The position numbers and the translations under genes were made by a program. A DNA stretch of 7,510 nt, from contig JADFWF010000292.1 in assembly GCA_015222965.1 (NCBI GenBank), positions 1-7,510 of the forward strand. The letters are read 5' to 3'. Below, in pieces: positions 1 to 7,389 of the stretch. Numbering within the stretch: position 1 is the stretch's first letter; the number at the start of each line of letters is the position of its first letter. Source of the stretch: Pseudomonadota bacterium (GTDB lineage: Bacteria > Pseudomonadota > Gammaproteobacteria > SZUA-229). Below the pieces are notes generated by a model that saw only the letters and a program-made list of their open reading frames with translations, was not told the origin of the DNA and did no database searches.

Positions 1-1452
1 ATCGAAGAAGCCTTAACCTTTGATGATGTTTTACTGGTTCCTGCGCACTCGGTAATGATGCCAAAAGACGTCTCACTGCAGACTAAAGTCACCCGAGACA
101 TCAGCCTGAATATCCCATTAATGTCCGCTGCCATGGATACAGTGACCGAATCACGCCTTGCCATCGCACTTGCACAGGAAGGCGGTCTGGGTATCGTTCA
201 TAAAAACCTGACACCTGCTGAGCAGGCTGCAGAAGTTAATACCGTCAAAAAATATGAAAGCGGTGTGATCACCGAGCCGGTAACAGTGCCACCAGACATA
301 AAGATCCGTGATGTCATGGCATTGCGCGAGAGATACCATATCTCTGGCATGCCTGTGGTCAAAGGTGATGAGCTGATCGGCCTGGTGACCAGCCGCGATG
401 TGCGTTTTGTTACCGGGCTGGATAAGCCAGTAACGGATGTGATGACACCGAAAGAAAAGCTGGTTACAGTTAAAGAGGGTGCATCTAAAAAAGATGTACT
501 GGCTTTATTGCACGAACACCGTATCGAACGTGTACTGGTGGTCAATGATGCATTCCAGCTGCGCGGTATGATTACCGTTAAAGATATTCAGAAATCGACC
601 GATTTTCCCAATGCAGCAAAAGATGCAGAAGGCCGTTTGCGCGTGGGTGCAGCTGTCGGTACCGGCGCTGGTACAGAAGAGCGTGTAGAGGCACTGGCAG
701 AAGCCGGTGTCGATGTCATCGTTGTTGATACTGCTCATGGCCACTCACAGGCGGTGTTGGACCGTGTCAGTTGGGTAAAGAAAAATTACGGACAGGTTCA
801 GGTTATTGGTGGCAACATCGCCACTGGTGCCGCAGCAAAAGCACTGGTCGATGCGGGTGCCGACGGCGTCAAAGTGGGCATTGGTCCAGGCTCGATCTGC
901 ACGACTCGAATTGTTGCCGGTGTCGGTGTTCCACAGATAACAGCAGTACATAACGTGGCTGCGGCACTCGAAGGTACCGGCGTACCATGTATAGCCGATG
1001 GCGGTATCCGTTACTCAGGTGACATGGCCAAGGCGATTGTTGCCGGTGGTTACTGCATCATGGTTGGCGGCATGCTGGCCGGTACTGAGGAAGCACCGGG
1101 TGATGTGATCTTATACCAGGGCCGCTCTTATAAAGCTTATCGTGGCATGGGTTCGATCGGTGCCATGAAGCAGGGTTCCAGTGACCGTTATTTTCAGGAC
1201 AATTCAGAAGGCAGTGAGAAATTGGTGCCTGAAGGTATCGAAGGCCGTGTTGCATACAAAGGTCCAATGGGTGCGATCGTTCACCAGATGATGGGCGGAC
1301 TGCGCTCTAGTATGGGTTATGTCGGTTGTGCCAACCTGGACGAGATGCGCACCAAACCTGAGTTTGTTCGTATCTCCGGTGCGGGTATGTCTGAGTCGCA
1401 TGTACATGATGTGACCATCACCAAAGAAGCGCCTAATTACCGGTCTACTTAG
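1..1452 (+). CDS. guaB: IMP dehydrogenase GuaB (5' end cut by window edge)
   Basis: GuaB catalyses the NAD-dependent oxidation of IMP to XMP, the rate-limiting step of GMP synthesis in the cytosol. The frame is open from base 1 (first residues [17 protein letters not shown]), so the ATG at 55 is internal. By comparison with E. coli GuaB (488 aa) about five N-terminal residues are missing. A (beta/alpha)8 barrel is interrupted at visible residues ~93-198 by two CBS domains (ending [10 protein letters not shown]), the nucleotide-sensing Bateman module. The catalytic loop [13 protein letters not shown] carries the nucleophilic Cys at visible residue 300. The GGIRYSGD phosphate-binding segment follows, then the EGIEGR flap with its catalytic Arg at ~416. 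The C-terminus [14 protein letters not shown] is typical. The 159 bp to guaA are mostly occupied by a palindromic repeat. In E. coli guaB and guaA form one operon; here joint transcription would have to cross that repeat. Confidence 0.98.
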   Translation: MEEALTFDDVLLVPAHSVMMPKDVSLQTKVTRDISLNIPLMSAAMDTVTESRLAIALAQEGGLGIVHKNLTPAEQAAEVNTVKKYESGVITEPVTVPPDIKIRDVMALRERYHISGMPVVKGDELIGLVTSRDVRFVTGLDKPVTDVMTPKEKLVTVKEGASKKDVLALLHEHRIERVLVVNDAFQLRGMITVKDIQKSTDFPNAAKDAEGRLRVGAAVGTGAGTEERVEALAEAGVDVIVVDTAHGHSQAVLDRVSWVKKNYGQVQVIGGNIATGAAAKALVDAGADGVKVGIGPGSICTTRIVAGVGVPQITAVHNVAAALEGTGVPCIADGGIRYSGDMAKAIVAGGYCIMVGGMLAGTEEAPGDVILYQGRSYKAYRGMGSIGAMKQGSSDRYFQDNSEGSEKLVPEGIEGRVAYKGPMGAIVHQMMGGLRSSMGYVGCANLDEMRTKPEFVRISGAGMSESHVHDVTITKEAPNYRST

Positions 1453-1463
1453 TAAAAAGATTA

Positions 1464-1570
1464 AACCACAGAGGCACAGAGGACGCAGAGAAAAACTCAT
1501 TTTTTGTTGGTCGCGCCGCAGGCGCGACTAACAAAATAAAAAACTCTGTGTTCTCTGTGCCTCTGTGGTT
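1464..1570. repeat. Palindromic CACAGAGG repeat, copy 1, with nested hairpin
   Basis: The left arm is 1464-1490 and the right arm 1544-1570. The reverse complement of the right arm matches the left at 25 of 27 positions. Each arm is made of three near-octameric units (CACAGAGG, CACAGAGR, then CRCAGAG after one inserted A), and the inserted base is present in both arms. Between the arms lies a second, unrelated inverted repeat (1502-1536). The element starts 11 bp after the guaB stop and ends 41 bp before the guaA start. As RNA it could fold into a long double hairpin. Neither stem is followed by a clean T-tract, so it is not a canonical intrinsic terminator. From general familiarity, similar CACAGAGG inverted repeats are scattered through many environmental bacterial genomes; their function is unknown to me. 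Confidence 0.9.
1502..1536. repeat. Inner GC-rich hairpin inside repeat copy 1
   Basis: The stem 1502-1517 pairs with 1521-1536 around a GCA triloop. It has 16 pairs, one of them a G-T wobble (1509/1529). The core is GTCGCGCC / GGCGCGAC, flanked by T-rich and A-rich ends (TTTTGTT / AACAAAA). It is compositionally different from the CACAGAGG arms that enclose it, so it looks like a separate module. It could be a protein-binding palindrome, an RNA stem that slows transcription, or the core of a small mobile element; the sequence does not decide between these. Confidence 0.85.
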
Positions 1571-1611
1571 ATAAAGGTTTTTAGCTTTTAAATAACACGA
1601 TATTCACCACT

Positions 1612-3180
1612 ATGCATGACATTCATTCCGATCGAATTTTAATTATTGATTTTGGTTCTCAATACACCCAGCTCATCGCGCGCCGCGTTCGAGAAGCCGG
1701 TGTCTACAGCGAAGTGCATCATACCGGCATGACGGCTGATGAAATCAAAGCCTTCAAACCAAACGGTATCATATTATCCGGCGGACCAGAATCCGTTAAC
1801 GCTGATGACACGCTGATTGCGCCACAATATGTATTCGAAGCAGGCGTCCCGGTTTTAGGTATCTGTTACGGCATGCAGACCATGGCGTCACAACTCGGTG
1901 GCAAAGTTGCCGCATCAACACACCGTGAATATGGCTTCGCCCAGGTGCGTGCAAGAAATCACAGCGCACTGTTAAAAGACATCGAAGATCATGTGACCGA
2001 AGAAGGTTTCGGACTGCTGGACGTGTGGATGTCACACGGTGACAAAGTCGATGAACTGCCCGAAGGATTTGCCTGTATAGCCAGCACCGATAATGCACCG
2101 CTGGCCGGCATGGCTGATGAGTCCCGGCATTTTTATGGCCTGCAGTTTCATCCGGAAGTGACCCATACAAAACAGGGGCAGCGCGTCGTCGAACGATTCA
2201 TCCACGGTATCTGTGGCTGTGCCGCTGACTGGACACCAGGCAATATCATTCAGGACAATATCGATCGTATCCGCCAGCGAGTCGGTGATGATGAAGTTGT
2301 TCTAGGTCTCTCTGGTGGCGTTGATTCTTCGGTCGTTGCCGCTTTACTGCATCAGGCGATCGGTGACCAGTTAACCTGTGTGTTTGTCGATAATGGGTTA
2401 TTGCGTCATCACGAAGGTGACCAGGTGATGGCAACCTTTGCAGAAAACATGGGCGTAAAAGTTATCCGTGTCGATGCCGAAGAGCGATTCCTGTCAGAAT
2501 TAAAAGGGCAGGATGATCCGGAGCAAAAGCGAAAAATTATCGGCCGGGTTTTCGTTGAGATCTTTGAAGAAGAATCAAATAAATTATCTAATGCCAACTG
2601 GCTGGCGCAGGGCACGATCTATCCTGATGTGATCGAATCTGCAGATAGTAAGAATTCGCACCTGATCAAATCACACCATAATGTGGGTGGTCTGCCAGAG
2701 AACATGCGACTAAAACTGGTCGAGCCGCTGCGCGAGTTATTTAAAGATGAAGTCCGTAAGATCGGTGTCGAACTTGGTCTGCCGGCAGATATGGTCTACC
2801 GTCATCCTTTCCCGGGTCCGGGCCTGGGTGTGCGTATCCTCGGCGAAGTCAAAAAAGAGTACGCCGATCTATTGCGTCTCGCTGATCACATCTTTATCGA
2901 AGAATTATATAAAAACGATCTGTACGATAAAGTCAGCCAGGCATTTACCGTATTCATTCCAGTTAAATCAGTGGGTGTGATGGGTGATGGCCGTCGTTAT
3001 GATTACGTGGTCGCGTTACGTGCAGTCGAAACCATCGACTTCATGACTGCCCGCTGGGCTCACTTACCGTATGACTTTCTTGGCCACGTCTCGACACGTA
3101 TCATTAATGAAGTGGATGGCATCTCACGTGTCACCTACGATATATCCGGCAAGCCTCCAGCAACCATAGAATGGGAGTGA
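1612..3180 (+). CDS. guaA: GMP synthase (glutamine-hydrolysing) GuaA
   Basis: GuaA converts XMP, ATP and glutamine to GMP, AMP, PPi and glutamate, completing the pathway begun by GuaB. The protein has 522 aa against 525 in E. coli. Residues ~8-200 are a class I glutamine amidotransferase domain: [21 protein letters not shown] at the start, nucleophile Cys85 in GICYGMQ, and His180 and Glu182 in QFHPEVTHT. The ATP-pyrophosphatase domain follows with the PP-loop SGGVDSS at 234-240, and [14 protein letters not shown] and [14 protein letters not shown] downstream. The C-terminal dimerisation and XMP-binding domain includes [17 protein letters not shown] and ends KPPATIEWE. The ATG at 1612 places the conserved N-terminus correctly, although no strong Shine-Dalgarno is visible upstream. 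The gene sits between two copies of the palindromic repeat. All key residues are present, so it should be functional. Confidence 0.98.
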   Translation: MHDIHSDRILIIDFGSQYTQLIARRVREAGVYSEVHHTGMTADEIKAFKPNGIILSGGPESVNADDTLIAPQYVFEAGVPVLGICYGMQTMASQLGGKVAASTHREYGFAQVRARNHSALLKDIEDHVTEEGFGLLDVWMSHGDKVDELPEGFACIASTDNAPLAGMADESRHFYGLQFHPEVTHTKQGQRVVERFIHGICGCAADWTPGNIIQDNIDRIRQRVGDDEVVLGLSGGVDSSVVAALLHQAIGDQLTCVFVDNGLLRHHEGDQVMATFAENMGVKVIRVDAEERFLSELKGQDDPEQKRKIIGRVFVEIFEEESNKLSNANWLAQGTIYPDVIESADSKNSHLIKSHHNVGGLPENMRLKLVEPLRELFKDEVRKIGVELGLPADMVYRHPFPGPGLGVRILGEVKKEYADLLRLADHIFIEELYKNDLYDKVSQAFTVFIPVKSVGVMGDGRRYDYVVALRAVETIDFMTARWAHLPYDFLGHVSTRIINEVDGISRVTYDISGKPPATIEWE

Positions 3181-3198
3181 TTTTAAAAGTTTTTTTCT

Positions 3199-3303
3199 AC
3201 CGCAGAGACGCAGAGGCGCAGAGAAAAGGTTTTTCAGGTCATAAACATTTTTTGTTTTTTGCATATATCATGCTTTTTCTCTGCGCCTCTGCGCCTCTGC
3301 GGT
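3199..3303. repeat. Palindromic CGCAGAGR repeat, copy 2
   Basis: The left arm 3199-3227 and right arm 3275-3303 are inverted repeats with 28 of 29 positions matching. Each is ACC followed by three octamers (CGCAGAGA/G, CGCAGAGG, CGCAGAGA) and an A-run. The 47-bp interior is A+T-rich, with T-runs and only a short GCAT...ATGC palindrome; it lacks the GC-rich inner stem of copy 1. The repeat fills most of the 135 bp between guaA and tadA, starting 18 bp after the guaA stop and ending 12 bp before the tadA ATG. The third octamer follows without the extra A seen in copy 1. Confidence 0.9.
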
Positions 3304-3315
3304 TCAATCGTTTCT

Positions 3316-3777
3316 ATGGTTGAAAGAAATCATCAATACTGGATGAGTAAAGCTCTTGAGCTCGCGCGTAAAGCTGAAGCTGTTGGTGAAGTGCCTGTCG
3401 GTGCGGTTCTAGTAAAAGATGATCAAATAATCGCTGAAGGCTGGAATCAGCCGATTACCAGTCACGATGCTACCTCGCACGCTGAAATTATGGCGATGCG
3501 TGCGGCCGGCAAAAAACTTAATAACTATCGTTTGATCGATACCACTATGTACGTCACTCTGGAACCTTGCTCAATGTGTGTCGGTGCTATGATCCATGCG
3601 CGTGTCTCTAAAGTTGTTTACGGCGCAGCTGAACCACGTACCGGGGCATTGGGTGGTGCCTTTAACCTGTTAGACGCTAATCAGCATAATCATATATTTG
3701 ATGTGGTATCGGGCGTGTTAGCTGATGAAAGCAAAATCTTGTTACAGGATTTTTTTCAGTCGCGAAGAAAAAAATAA
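3316..3777 (+). CDS. tadA: tRNA adenosine-34 deaminase TadA
   Basis: TadA deaminates adenosine at the wobble position of tRNA-Arg(ACG) to inosine, allowing one tRNA to read several codons. The 153-aa product has the zinc-dependent cytidine/deoxycytidylate deaminase fold. It shows EVPVGAVLV near the N-terminus, His55-Ala56-Glu57 in TSHAEIMAMR (zinc ligand and catalytic Glu), and Cys85/Cys88 in LEPCSMC (zinc ligands). YRLIDTTMYVTLEP and FFQSRRKK match the family. The ATG at 3316 gives MVERNHQYW, which aligns with the E. coli N-terminal region containing HEYW. A longer reading from a TTG at 3259 would translate the right arm of repeat copy 2 and is rejected. No clear Shine-Dalgarno precedes 3316; the ATG at 3343 is a weaker alternative that would lose conserved residues. 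The next gene starts 12 bp downstream, suggesting cotranscription. Confidence 0.96.
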   Translation: MVERNHQYWMSKALELARKAEAVGEVPVGAVLVKDDQIIAEGWNQPITSHDATSHAEIMAMRAAGKKLNNYRLIDTTMYVTLEPCSMCVGAMIHARVSKVVYGAAEPRTGALGGAFNLLDANQHNHIFDVVSGVLADESKILLQDFFQSRRKK

Positions 3778-3789
3778 CTGAAAGTTAAA

Positions 3790-4956
3790 ATGACAAAATA
3801 CTTAAATATTCTGATTACTGCTTTGATCACCTGTATTATTATGCCGGTTAATGCGGCGTCGATGATGGATGGCTTCACGGACCCGGAAGACGGCATGTTT
3901 GATGTCAGTCACTGGCTGGCTGAGAAAAAGGGTTTCTTTCCCGTTCCAATCATTATTACTGAGCCTGCCATCGGATATGGTGCTGGTGCAGCGCTGGTGT
4001 TTTTGCATGATCCGTTAGCTGGTCGTGTGCCCGATGGTGAAACATTTGACCCGCAATCAAAAGATGCTGAAGGTAAATTAATTCCTCCTAGTATCTCTGC
4101 TGTTTTTGGTATGTACACAGAAAATGATACCTGGATGGCTGGCGGCGCTCATCTGGGTGTCTGGAAAAACGATAATATCCGCTATACTGGTGCACTCGCG
4201 ACCGGATCTATCAATATAAGTATCTACAGGAATATCTTAGGTAGAGATGTTTCAATTAATACGAACATCAAACCTGATATTTTATATCAGGGTTTAAAGT
4301 TTCGACTAAACGGTTCAGGTTTTTTTGCAGGTGTTAATTACTTATTGCTGGATACAAGCAGTGAAGTAGGTTTATCTTTTATAGATCCGGAGTTCAGAAT
4401 TAAAGGCAACAGCAGAGATGCGGCAGTAATATTAACTTTAGATTATGATAACCGTGATACGATTTTTACCCCGAATAGCGGCTTTAATTCGTCTCTCGAA
4501 GTATCGTTTTTTAGTCAGGCGGTCGGTAGTGATACAGATTTTGAAAAATACAAAGCCAAAGTAATTTATTTCACACCGATGACAGAAATGTTTGTTTTAG
4601 GTCTGCGAGCTAATATCGAAACGGTCGAAGGCGGTCGGGATGATATACCGTTTTATATGTATCCGTTCGTTGATCTTCGCGGTATACCCATCATGCGTTA
4701 TCAAGGTGAAACTGTCGGTGTCGCTGAAACAGAACTGCGCTGGAACTTTACCACTCGCTGGAGTGTATTGGGCTTTGTCGGTGCGGGACGAACAAAAGGC
4801 ATCGCCATAGATGATCCTGTTACGACGGTATACAGTAAAGGCGCTGGCCTGCGATACTTTATTGCGCGTCGATTTGGCGCGCACGTAGGTTTTGATATAG
4901 CGAAAGGCCCTGAAGACACGGCCTTTTATTTACAGTTTGGTCACGCCTGGCGATAA
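3790..4956 (+). CDS. Omp85-type outer-membrane beta-barrel protein without POTRA domains
   Basis: The 388-aa protein begins with a Sec signal peptide: Lys3, a hydrophobic stretch ITALITCIIM, and likely cleavage after VNA near residue 22. The body alternates aromatic and polar residues like transmembrane beta-strands. The C-terminal half carries marks of the Omp85/BamA/TamA 'surface antigen' barrel: DNRDTIFTPNSGF at 220-232, an RGxP form of the VRGY-like motif in LRGIPIMRYQG (296-306), and a last stretch GAGLRYFIARRFGAHVG followed by FYLQFGHAW. There is no room for POTRA repeats, so it is not BamA or TamA itself. It may be a stand-alone barrel, possibly for transport or surface exposure; its function is unknown. 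The last residue is Arg after Trp, whereas classic beta-signals end on an aromatic residue. A weak GAAAG ribosome-binding site lies about 5 bp before the ATG. The gene follows tadA by 12 bp and converges on the cardiolipin-synthase-like gene. Confidence 0.82.
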   Translation: MTKYLNILITALITCIIMPVNAASMMDGFTDPEDGMFDVSHWLAEKKGFFPVPIIITEPAIGYGAGAALVFLHDPLAGRVPDGETFDPQSKDAEGKLIPPSISAVFGMYTENDTWMAGGAHLGVWKNDNIRYTGALATGSINISIYRNILGRDVSINTNIKPDILYQGLKFRLNGSGFFAGVNYLLLDTSSEVGLSFIDPEFRIKGNSRDAAVILTLDYDNRDTIFTPNSGFNSSLEVSFFSQAVGSDTDFEKYKAKVIYFTPMTEMFVLGLRANIETVEGGRDDIPFYMYPFVDLRGIPIMRYQGETVGVAETELRWNFTTRWSVLGFVGAGRTKGIAIDDPVTTVYSKGAGLRYFIARRFGAHVGFDIAKGPEDTAFYLQFGHAWR

Positions 4957-4967
4957 CCAGGTTTGTT
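4946..4967 (+). terminator. Possible weak intrinsic terminator at the convergent junction
   Basis: CCTGG (4946-4950) pairs with CCAGG (4957-4961) across a six-base loop that contains the barrel gene's TAA stop. TTTGTT follows. A 5-bp stem with a short, interrupted T-run is marginal. It would end + strand transcription from tadA and the barrel gene only 9 bp before the stop codon of the opposing gene. No matching T-run exists for the opposite strand. Confidence 0.3.
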
Positions 4968-6372
4968 AGAGCAGGCTTTCTATAGGTAGCAAACCTAATA
5001 TATAGACGCCGATTTTTTTTATCAGGCTGGCTTTAGGTTCAGAAGAATAATGAACCTCAATGCCGTTTTCATTTGTAACCCAGTCTATGCCATTGTTTGA
5101 CTTGTCATGTTGTAAGTGAAAACTGTTATCCAGTGAAGAACTTCTGTTAAATAAGTCGATCGTTTGTTTTGCCAGTTCTTTGCTGTTTACCATTATGCCT
5201 ATCTCAGTATTTAGAAATTCTGAGCGCGGATCAATATTTGCTGATCCAATAAAAACATACTGTTGATCAACGACCATGTATTTCGCATGCAAACTGGCGT
5301 GCCTGGAACCTTCTATAAGTTTGTTTGTTTTCGAAAGGGTAGGTTGAGCTGTCGGCTTTAATTCGTACATATTGATATCGGAAGCGACAAGTTGTTCCCG
5401 ATATTTCTTATAACCTGCGTGTACCGCGATAACATCGGTTGCTGCCAGAGAGTTGGTCAATATCGTTATCTCGGTGCCATTGGCCTGTTTGTTCCTGAAC
5501 CATTTTGACCCCTTGTTTCCCGGCACAAAATAGGGCGTTGCTATTAATATTTCACTGTTCGCGCGTTCGAAATAAGGCATCACCTGCGGTCCGATGTGAA
5601 CTGTTTGATTAAAAGTGTGACTGCTGATCTTTTCCGGTCTGTCATAAAACAAAGTTGCTTCCGCCCATATGAAATCAATTTGTTTGTTAATGATCTTCTG
5701 TGTGAATTCGGCATTTTTTATGGTCTGGAAGTATTCGGTATTTTTAGCGAGGTGCCATTTATCTTTTAATTTACTTCGCAGTGTCATCAGCTGCTTTTTT
5801 ACTACCCTGATTTTGCTCAGGGACTCGATCGGTGTTGCCCAATGGCTTTGCCAGTAATCATCAAAACTTTTTGTGATATCAGTAACGATTGGGCCTATGG
5901 TCAGCAGGTCCAGATCAACAAAGTTTAAGTTGTTTCTAGCATCAAAATATTCATCGCCGATGTTTCTGCCACCGACAATGGCGGACGCGTTATCAGCAAT
6001 AAATGTTTTGTTGTGCATGCGACGTCCTGCACGGTCAAGATTGGTAAGGAGTTCGATATTTCTAAACCAGTCGCGATTAGATAGTGGATTAAAGGTCCGT
6101 ATCTCAATGTTTTCGTGCTGGCTCATCGTTTTAAAGATGCTGTCGCGCCCAGACAGGTTTATATCATCGACCAGGATACGGACATGAACACCTCGGTCGG
6201 CGGCTGAAAGAATCGCATACGCCAGGTATCGTCCACTGGCATCGCTATGCATGATGTAATACTGGATATCCAGCGTCTTTTCAGCGATCGTCGCAAGTGC
6301 GAAACGGGCGACAAAAGCATCTGTGTTGTCACTTAACAGGTAAAAGCCGGATTGATTCTTTTTATTATCCAA
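4966..6372 (-). CDS. ClsC-type cardiolipin synthase / phospholipase D family protein
   Basis: The 468-aa protein has two phospholipase D HKD motifs. The first is RMHNKTFIAD (His120, Lys122, Asp127), followed by GGRNIGDEYFDA. The second is LHAKYMVVD (His362, Lys364, Asp369), followed by FIGSANIDPRSEFLNTE. Blocks such as LDIQYYI, TNSLAATDVIAVHAGY and the tail LGLLPIESLL match E. coli ClsC (YmdC) closely. ClsC makes cardiolipin from phosphatidylglycerol and phosphatidylethanolamine at the inner membrane; that substrate choice is inferred here, not shown. The start is doubtful. The frame opens after an in-frame TAA upstream, and the only reasonable initiator is TTG at 6372 with no visible Shine-Dalgarno. 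Only about seven residues precede the conserved SGFYLL segment, whereas E. coli ClsC has a longer N-terminus and many relatives carry an export or membrane signal. The gene is convergent with the barrel gene and divergent from the EEP lipoprotein gene. Confidence 0.9.
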   Translation of the reverse strand: MDNKKNQSGFYLLSDNTDAFVARFALATIAEKTLDIQYYIMHSDASGRYLAYAILSAADRGVHVRILVDDINLSGRDSIFKTMSQHENIEIRTFNPLSNRDWFRNIELLTNLDRAGRRMHNKTFIADNASAIVGGRNIGDEYFDARNNLNFVDLDLLTIGPIVTDITKSFDDYWQSHWATPIESLSKIRVVKKQLMTLRSKLKDKWHLAKNTEYFQTIKNAEFTQKIINKQIDFIWAEATLFYDRPEKISSHTFNQTVHIGPQVMPYFERANSEILIATPYFVPGNKGSKWFRNKQANGTEITILTNSLAATDVIAVHAGYKKYREQLVASDINMYELKPTAQPTLSKTNKLIEGSRHASLHAKYMVVDQQYVFIGSANIDPRSEFLNTEIGIMVNSKELAKQTIDLFNRSSSLDNSFHLQHDKSNNGIDWVTNENGIEVHYSSEPKASLIKKIGVYILGLLPIESLL

Positions 6373-6495
6373 AATTACAGGTGATGTTGGTATAAGTTGT
6401 TGATATTACATTATCTGGCCAACATAAGACTTGAAATATGAAGTTTAGACGACATATCATAGCGTTCATGATGTACCAATATTATCGAATTTTAC
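6373..6495. promoter_or_regulatory. Divergent intergenic region between ClsC-like and EEP genes
   Basis: These 123 bp must hold start signals for two divergent genes. For the + strand the best candidate is TTGAAA (6431-6436), an 18-bp spacer and TATCAT (6455-6460), each hexamer one base off the sigma-70 consensus. This would give a leader of about 30 nt. A second candidate is TTGATA (6400-6405), 17 bp, CATAAG (6423-6428). For the minus strand I see only a weak -10-like GATAAT (complement of 6410-6415) with no convincing -35. A small inverted pair ATCAT/ATGAT (6456-6460, 6468-6472) overlaps the first promoter candidate and could be an operator or chance. Confidence 0.4.
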
Positions 6496-7389
6496 ATGTT
6501 AGATAGAATAAGCTCAGGCAGAAATGCAAGTCTTATCCTGTTGTCGGTACTTCTTGTACTGGTTTCTTGCGTCAGCGTAGGTGATAAAAACCAGTTTATT
6601 TCAAATGCTTCGGCGGTCAGCCATGATCTGCAATCTTGCGAGCAGGCATCTTTGACAGAGAATCAGGCGAAAAATTTGTTGAAACAAAACTCTCAGGTTT
6701 TAGATCCGGATAACATCGCGTTTTTAAACTGGAATATTTACAAAGGTAACGGTGAAAACTGGCAAAAAGATTTGTCTGCTTTTGCTAAAAGTCATCATGT
6801 GATGACGATACAGGAAGCGTTGTTAGACGAAGAGCTGGACGTGTTGTTAGAGCAACATGGTTTTGGCTGGACTTTGAACACAGCTTTTTATCTAAATGGT
6901 GAGGCCGCTGGCGTTATGAATGTAGCGAGTACGAGCTCGGTTCATAGCTGTGGTTTTAAGGTTGATGAGCCATTGATCCGTATACCGAAAGCGGCGCTGG
7001 TCAGTTATTATCTTATGGATGGTTCTGATGAAAAACTGCTGGTCGCCAACATCCACGGTATCAATTTTACGTTTGGTGTGAGCAGTTATCGTGAGCAGCT
7101 GGATAAATTATACGACGCCATAAAGCACCATGATGGTCCCATGATCGTAGCAGGCGACTTTAACACCTGGAGTGATGGCCGCATGGATGTGCTTGATCAG
7201 CTAGTCAAACGACTCGAATTATCCAGGCTTGAATATTCGGTCAATAATAAAACGCATGTTTTTGGAAATGCGATAGACCATGTTTTTTATCGGAAATTAG
7301 AATTAGTCAGCAATAAAGTTTTCCAGGTCGCTTCCTCTGATCACAATCCAATTTCGGTTAACTTCAGGTTGTCATCAAAAGCATTCTGA
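6496..7389 (+). CDS. Lipoprotein of the endonuclease/exonuclease/phosphatase (EEP) family
   Basis: The 297-aa protein begins with a lipoprotein signal peptide: Arg4 and Arg9, a hydrophobic core LILLSVLLVLVS and the lipobox LVSC, with Cys25 as the predicted lipidation site. Val26 at +2 is not an inner-membrane retention Asp, so outer-membrane anchoring is likely. Residues ~73-292 carry the full EEP (DNase I-like) metal and catalytic set: Asn80 in NWNIYK, Glu107 in QE, His187 in NIHG, Asp221/Asn223 in GDFNTW, Asp261/His262 in IDHVF, and Asp282/His283 in SDHNP. Relatives include E. coli YafD and YbhP, exonucleases and phosphodiesterases acting on nucleic acids, inositol phosphates or sphingolipids. 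The substrate here cannot be read from sequence. Two further cysteines (48 and 152) could pair in the periplasm. No clear Shine-Dalgarno precedes the ATG. Its divergent neighbour is the ClsC-like gene. Confidence 0.87.
   Translation: MLDRISSGRNASLILLSVLLVLVSCVSVGDKNQFISNASAVSHDLQSCEQASLTENQAKNLLKQNSQVLDPDNIAFLNWNIYKGNGENWQKDLSAFAKSHHVMTIQEALLDEELDVLLEQHGFGWTLNTAFYLNGEAAGVMNVASTSSVHSCGFKVDEPLIRIPKAALVSYYLMDGSDEKLLVANIHGINFTFGVSSYREQLDKLYDAIKHHDGPMIVAGDFNTWSDGRMDVLDQLVKRLELSRLEYSVNNKTHVFGNAIDHVFYRKLELVSNKVFQVASSDHNPISVNFRLSSKAF

Noticed and set aside
55..57. ATG at 55 as the guaB start
   Set aside because: The frame is open to base 1 and the residues before 55 ([16 protein letters not shown]) are conserved IMP dehydrogenase sequence, so the true start lies just outside the window.
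1464..1490. Octamer units in the repeat arms as a CRISPR array or simple microsatellite
   Set aside because: There are no unique spacers, units are about 8 bp, and the units occur as paired inverted arms, so a palindromic element fits better.
1204..1500. Minus-strand open frame of 98 codons across the guaB end and repeat copy 1
   Set aside because: It is antisense to conserved guaB and its N-terminus (SLRPLCLCG) is translated repeat arm, a common source of false gene calls.
1464..1570. Repeat copy 1 as a canonical intrinsic terminator
   Set aside because: Neither the inner nor the outer stem is directly followed by a T-tract on the + strand, and the next pathway gene guaA lies just downstream.
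1796..2170. 124-codon minus-strand open frame inside guaA
   Set aside because: It lies wholly antisense to the amidotransferase domain of guaA and has no recognisable motif.
4969..4978. Ten-base GAGCAGGCTT near the ClsC-like gene's end, inverted again at 7389-7398
   Set aside because: Ten-base matches are expected many times by chance in a window of this length, and nothing extends the match.
5873..6187. 104-codon + strand open frame inside the ClsC-like gene
   Set aside because: It is antisense to the first HKD domain, which is clearly conserved on the other strand.
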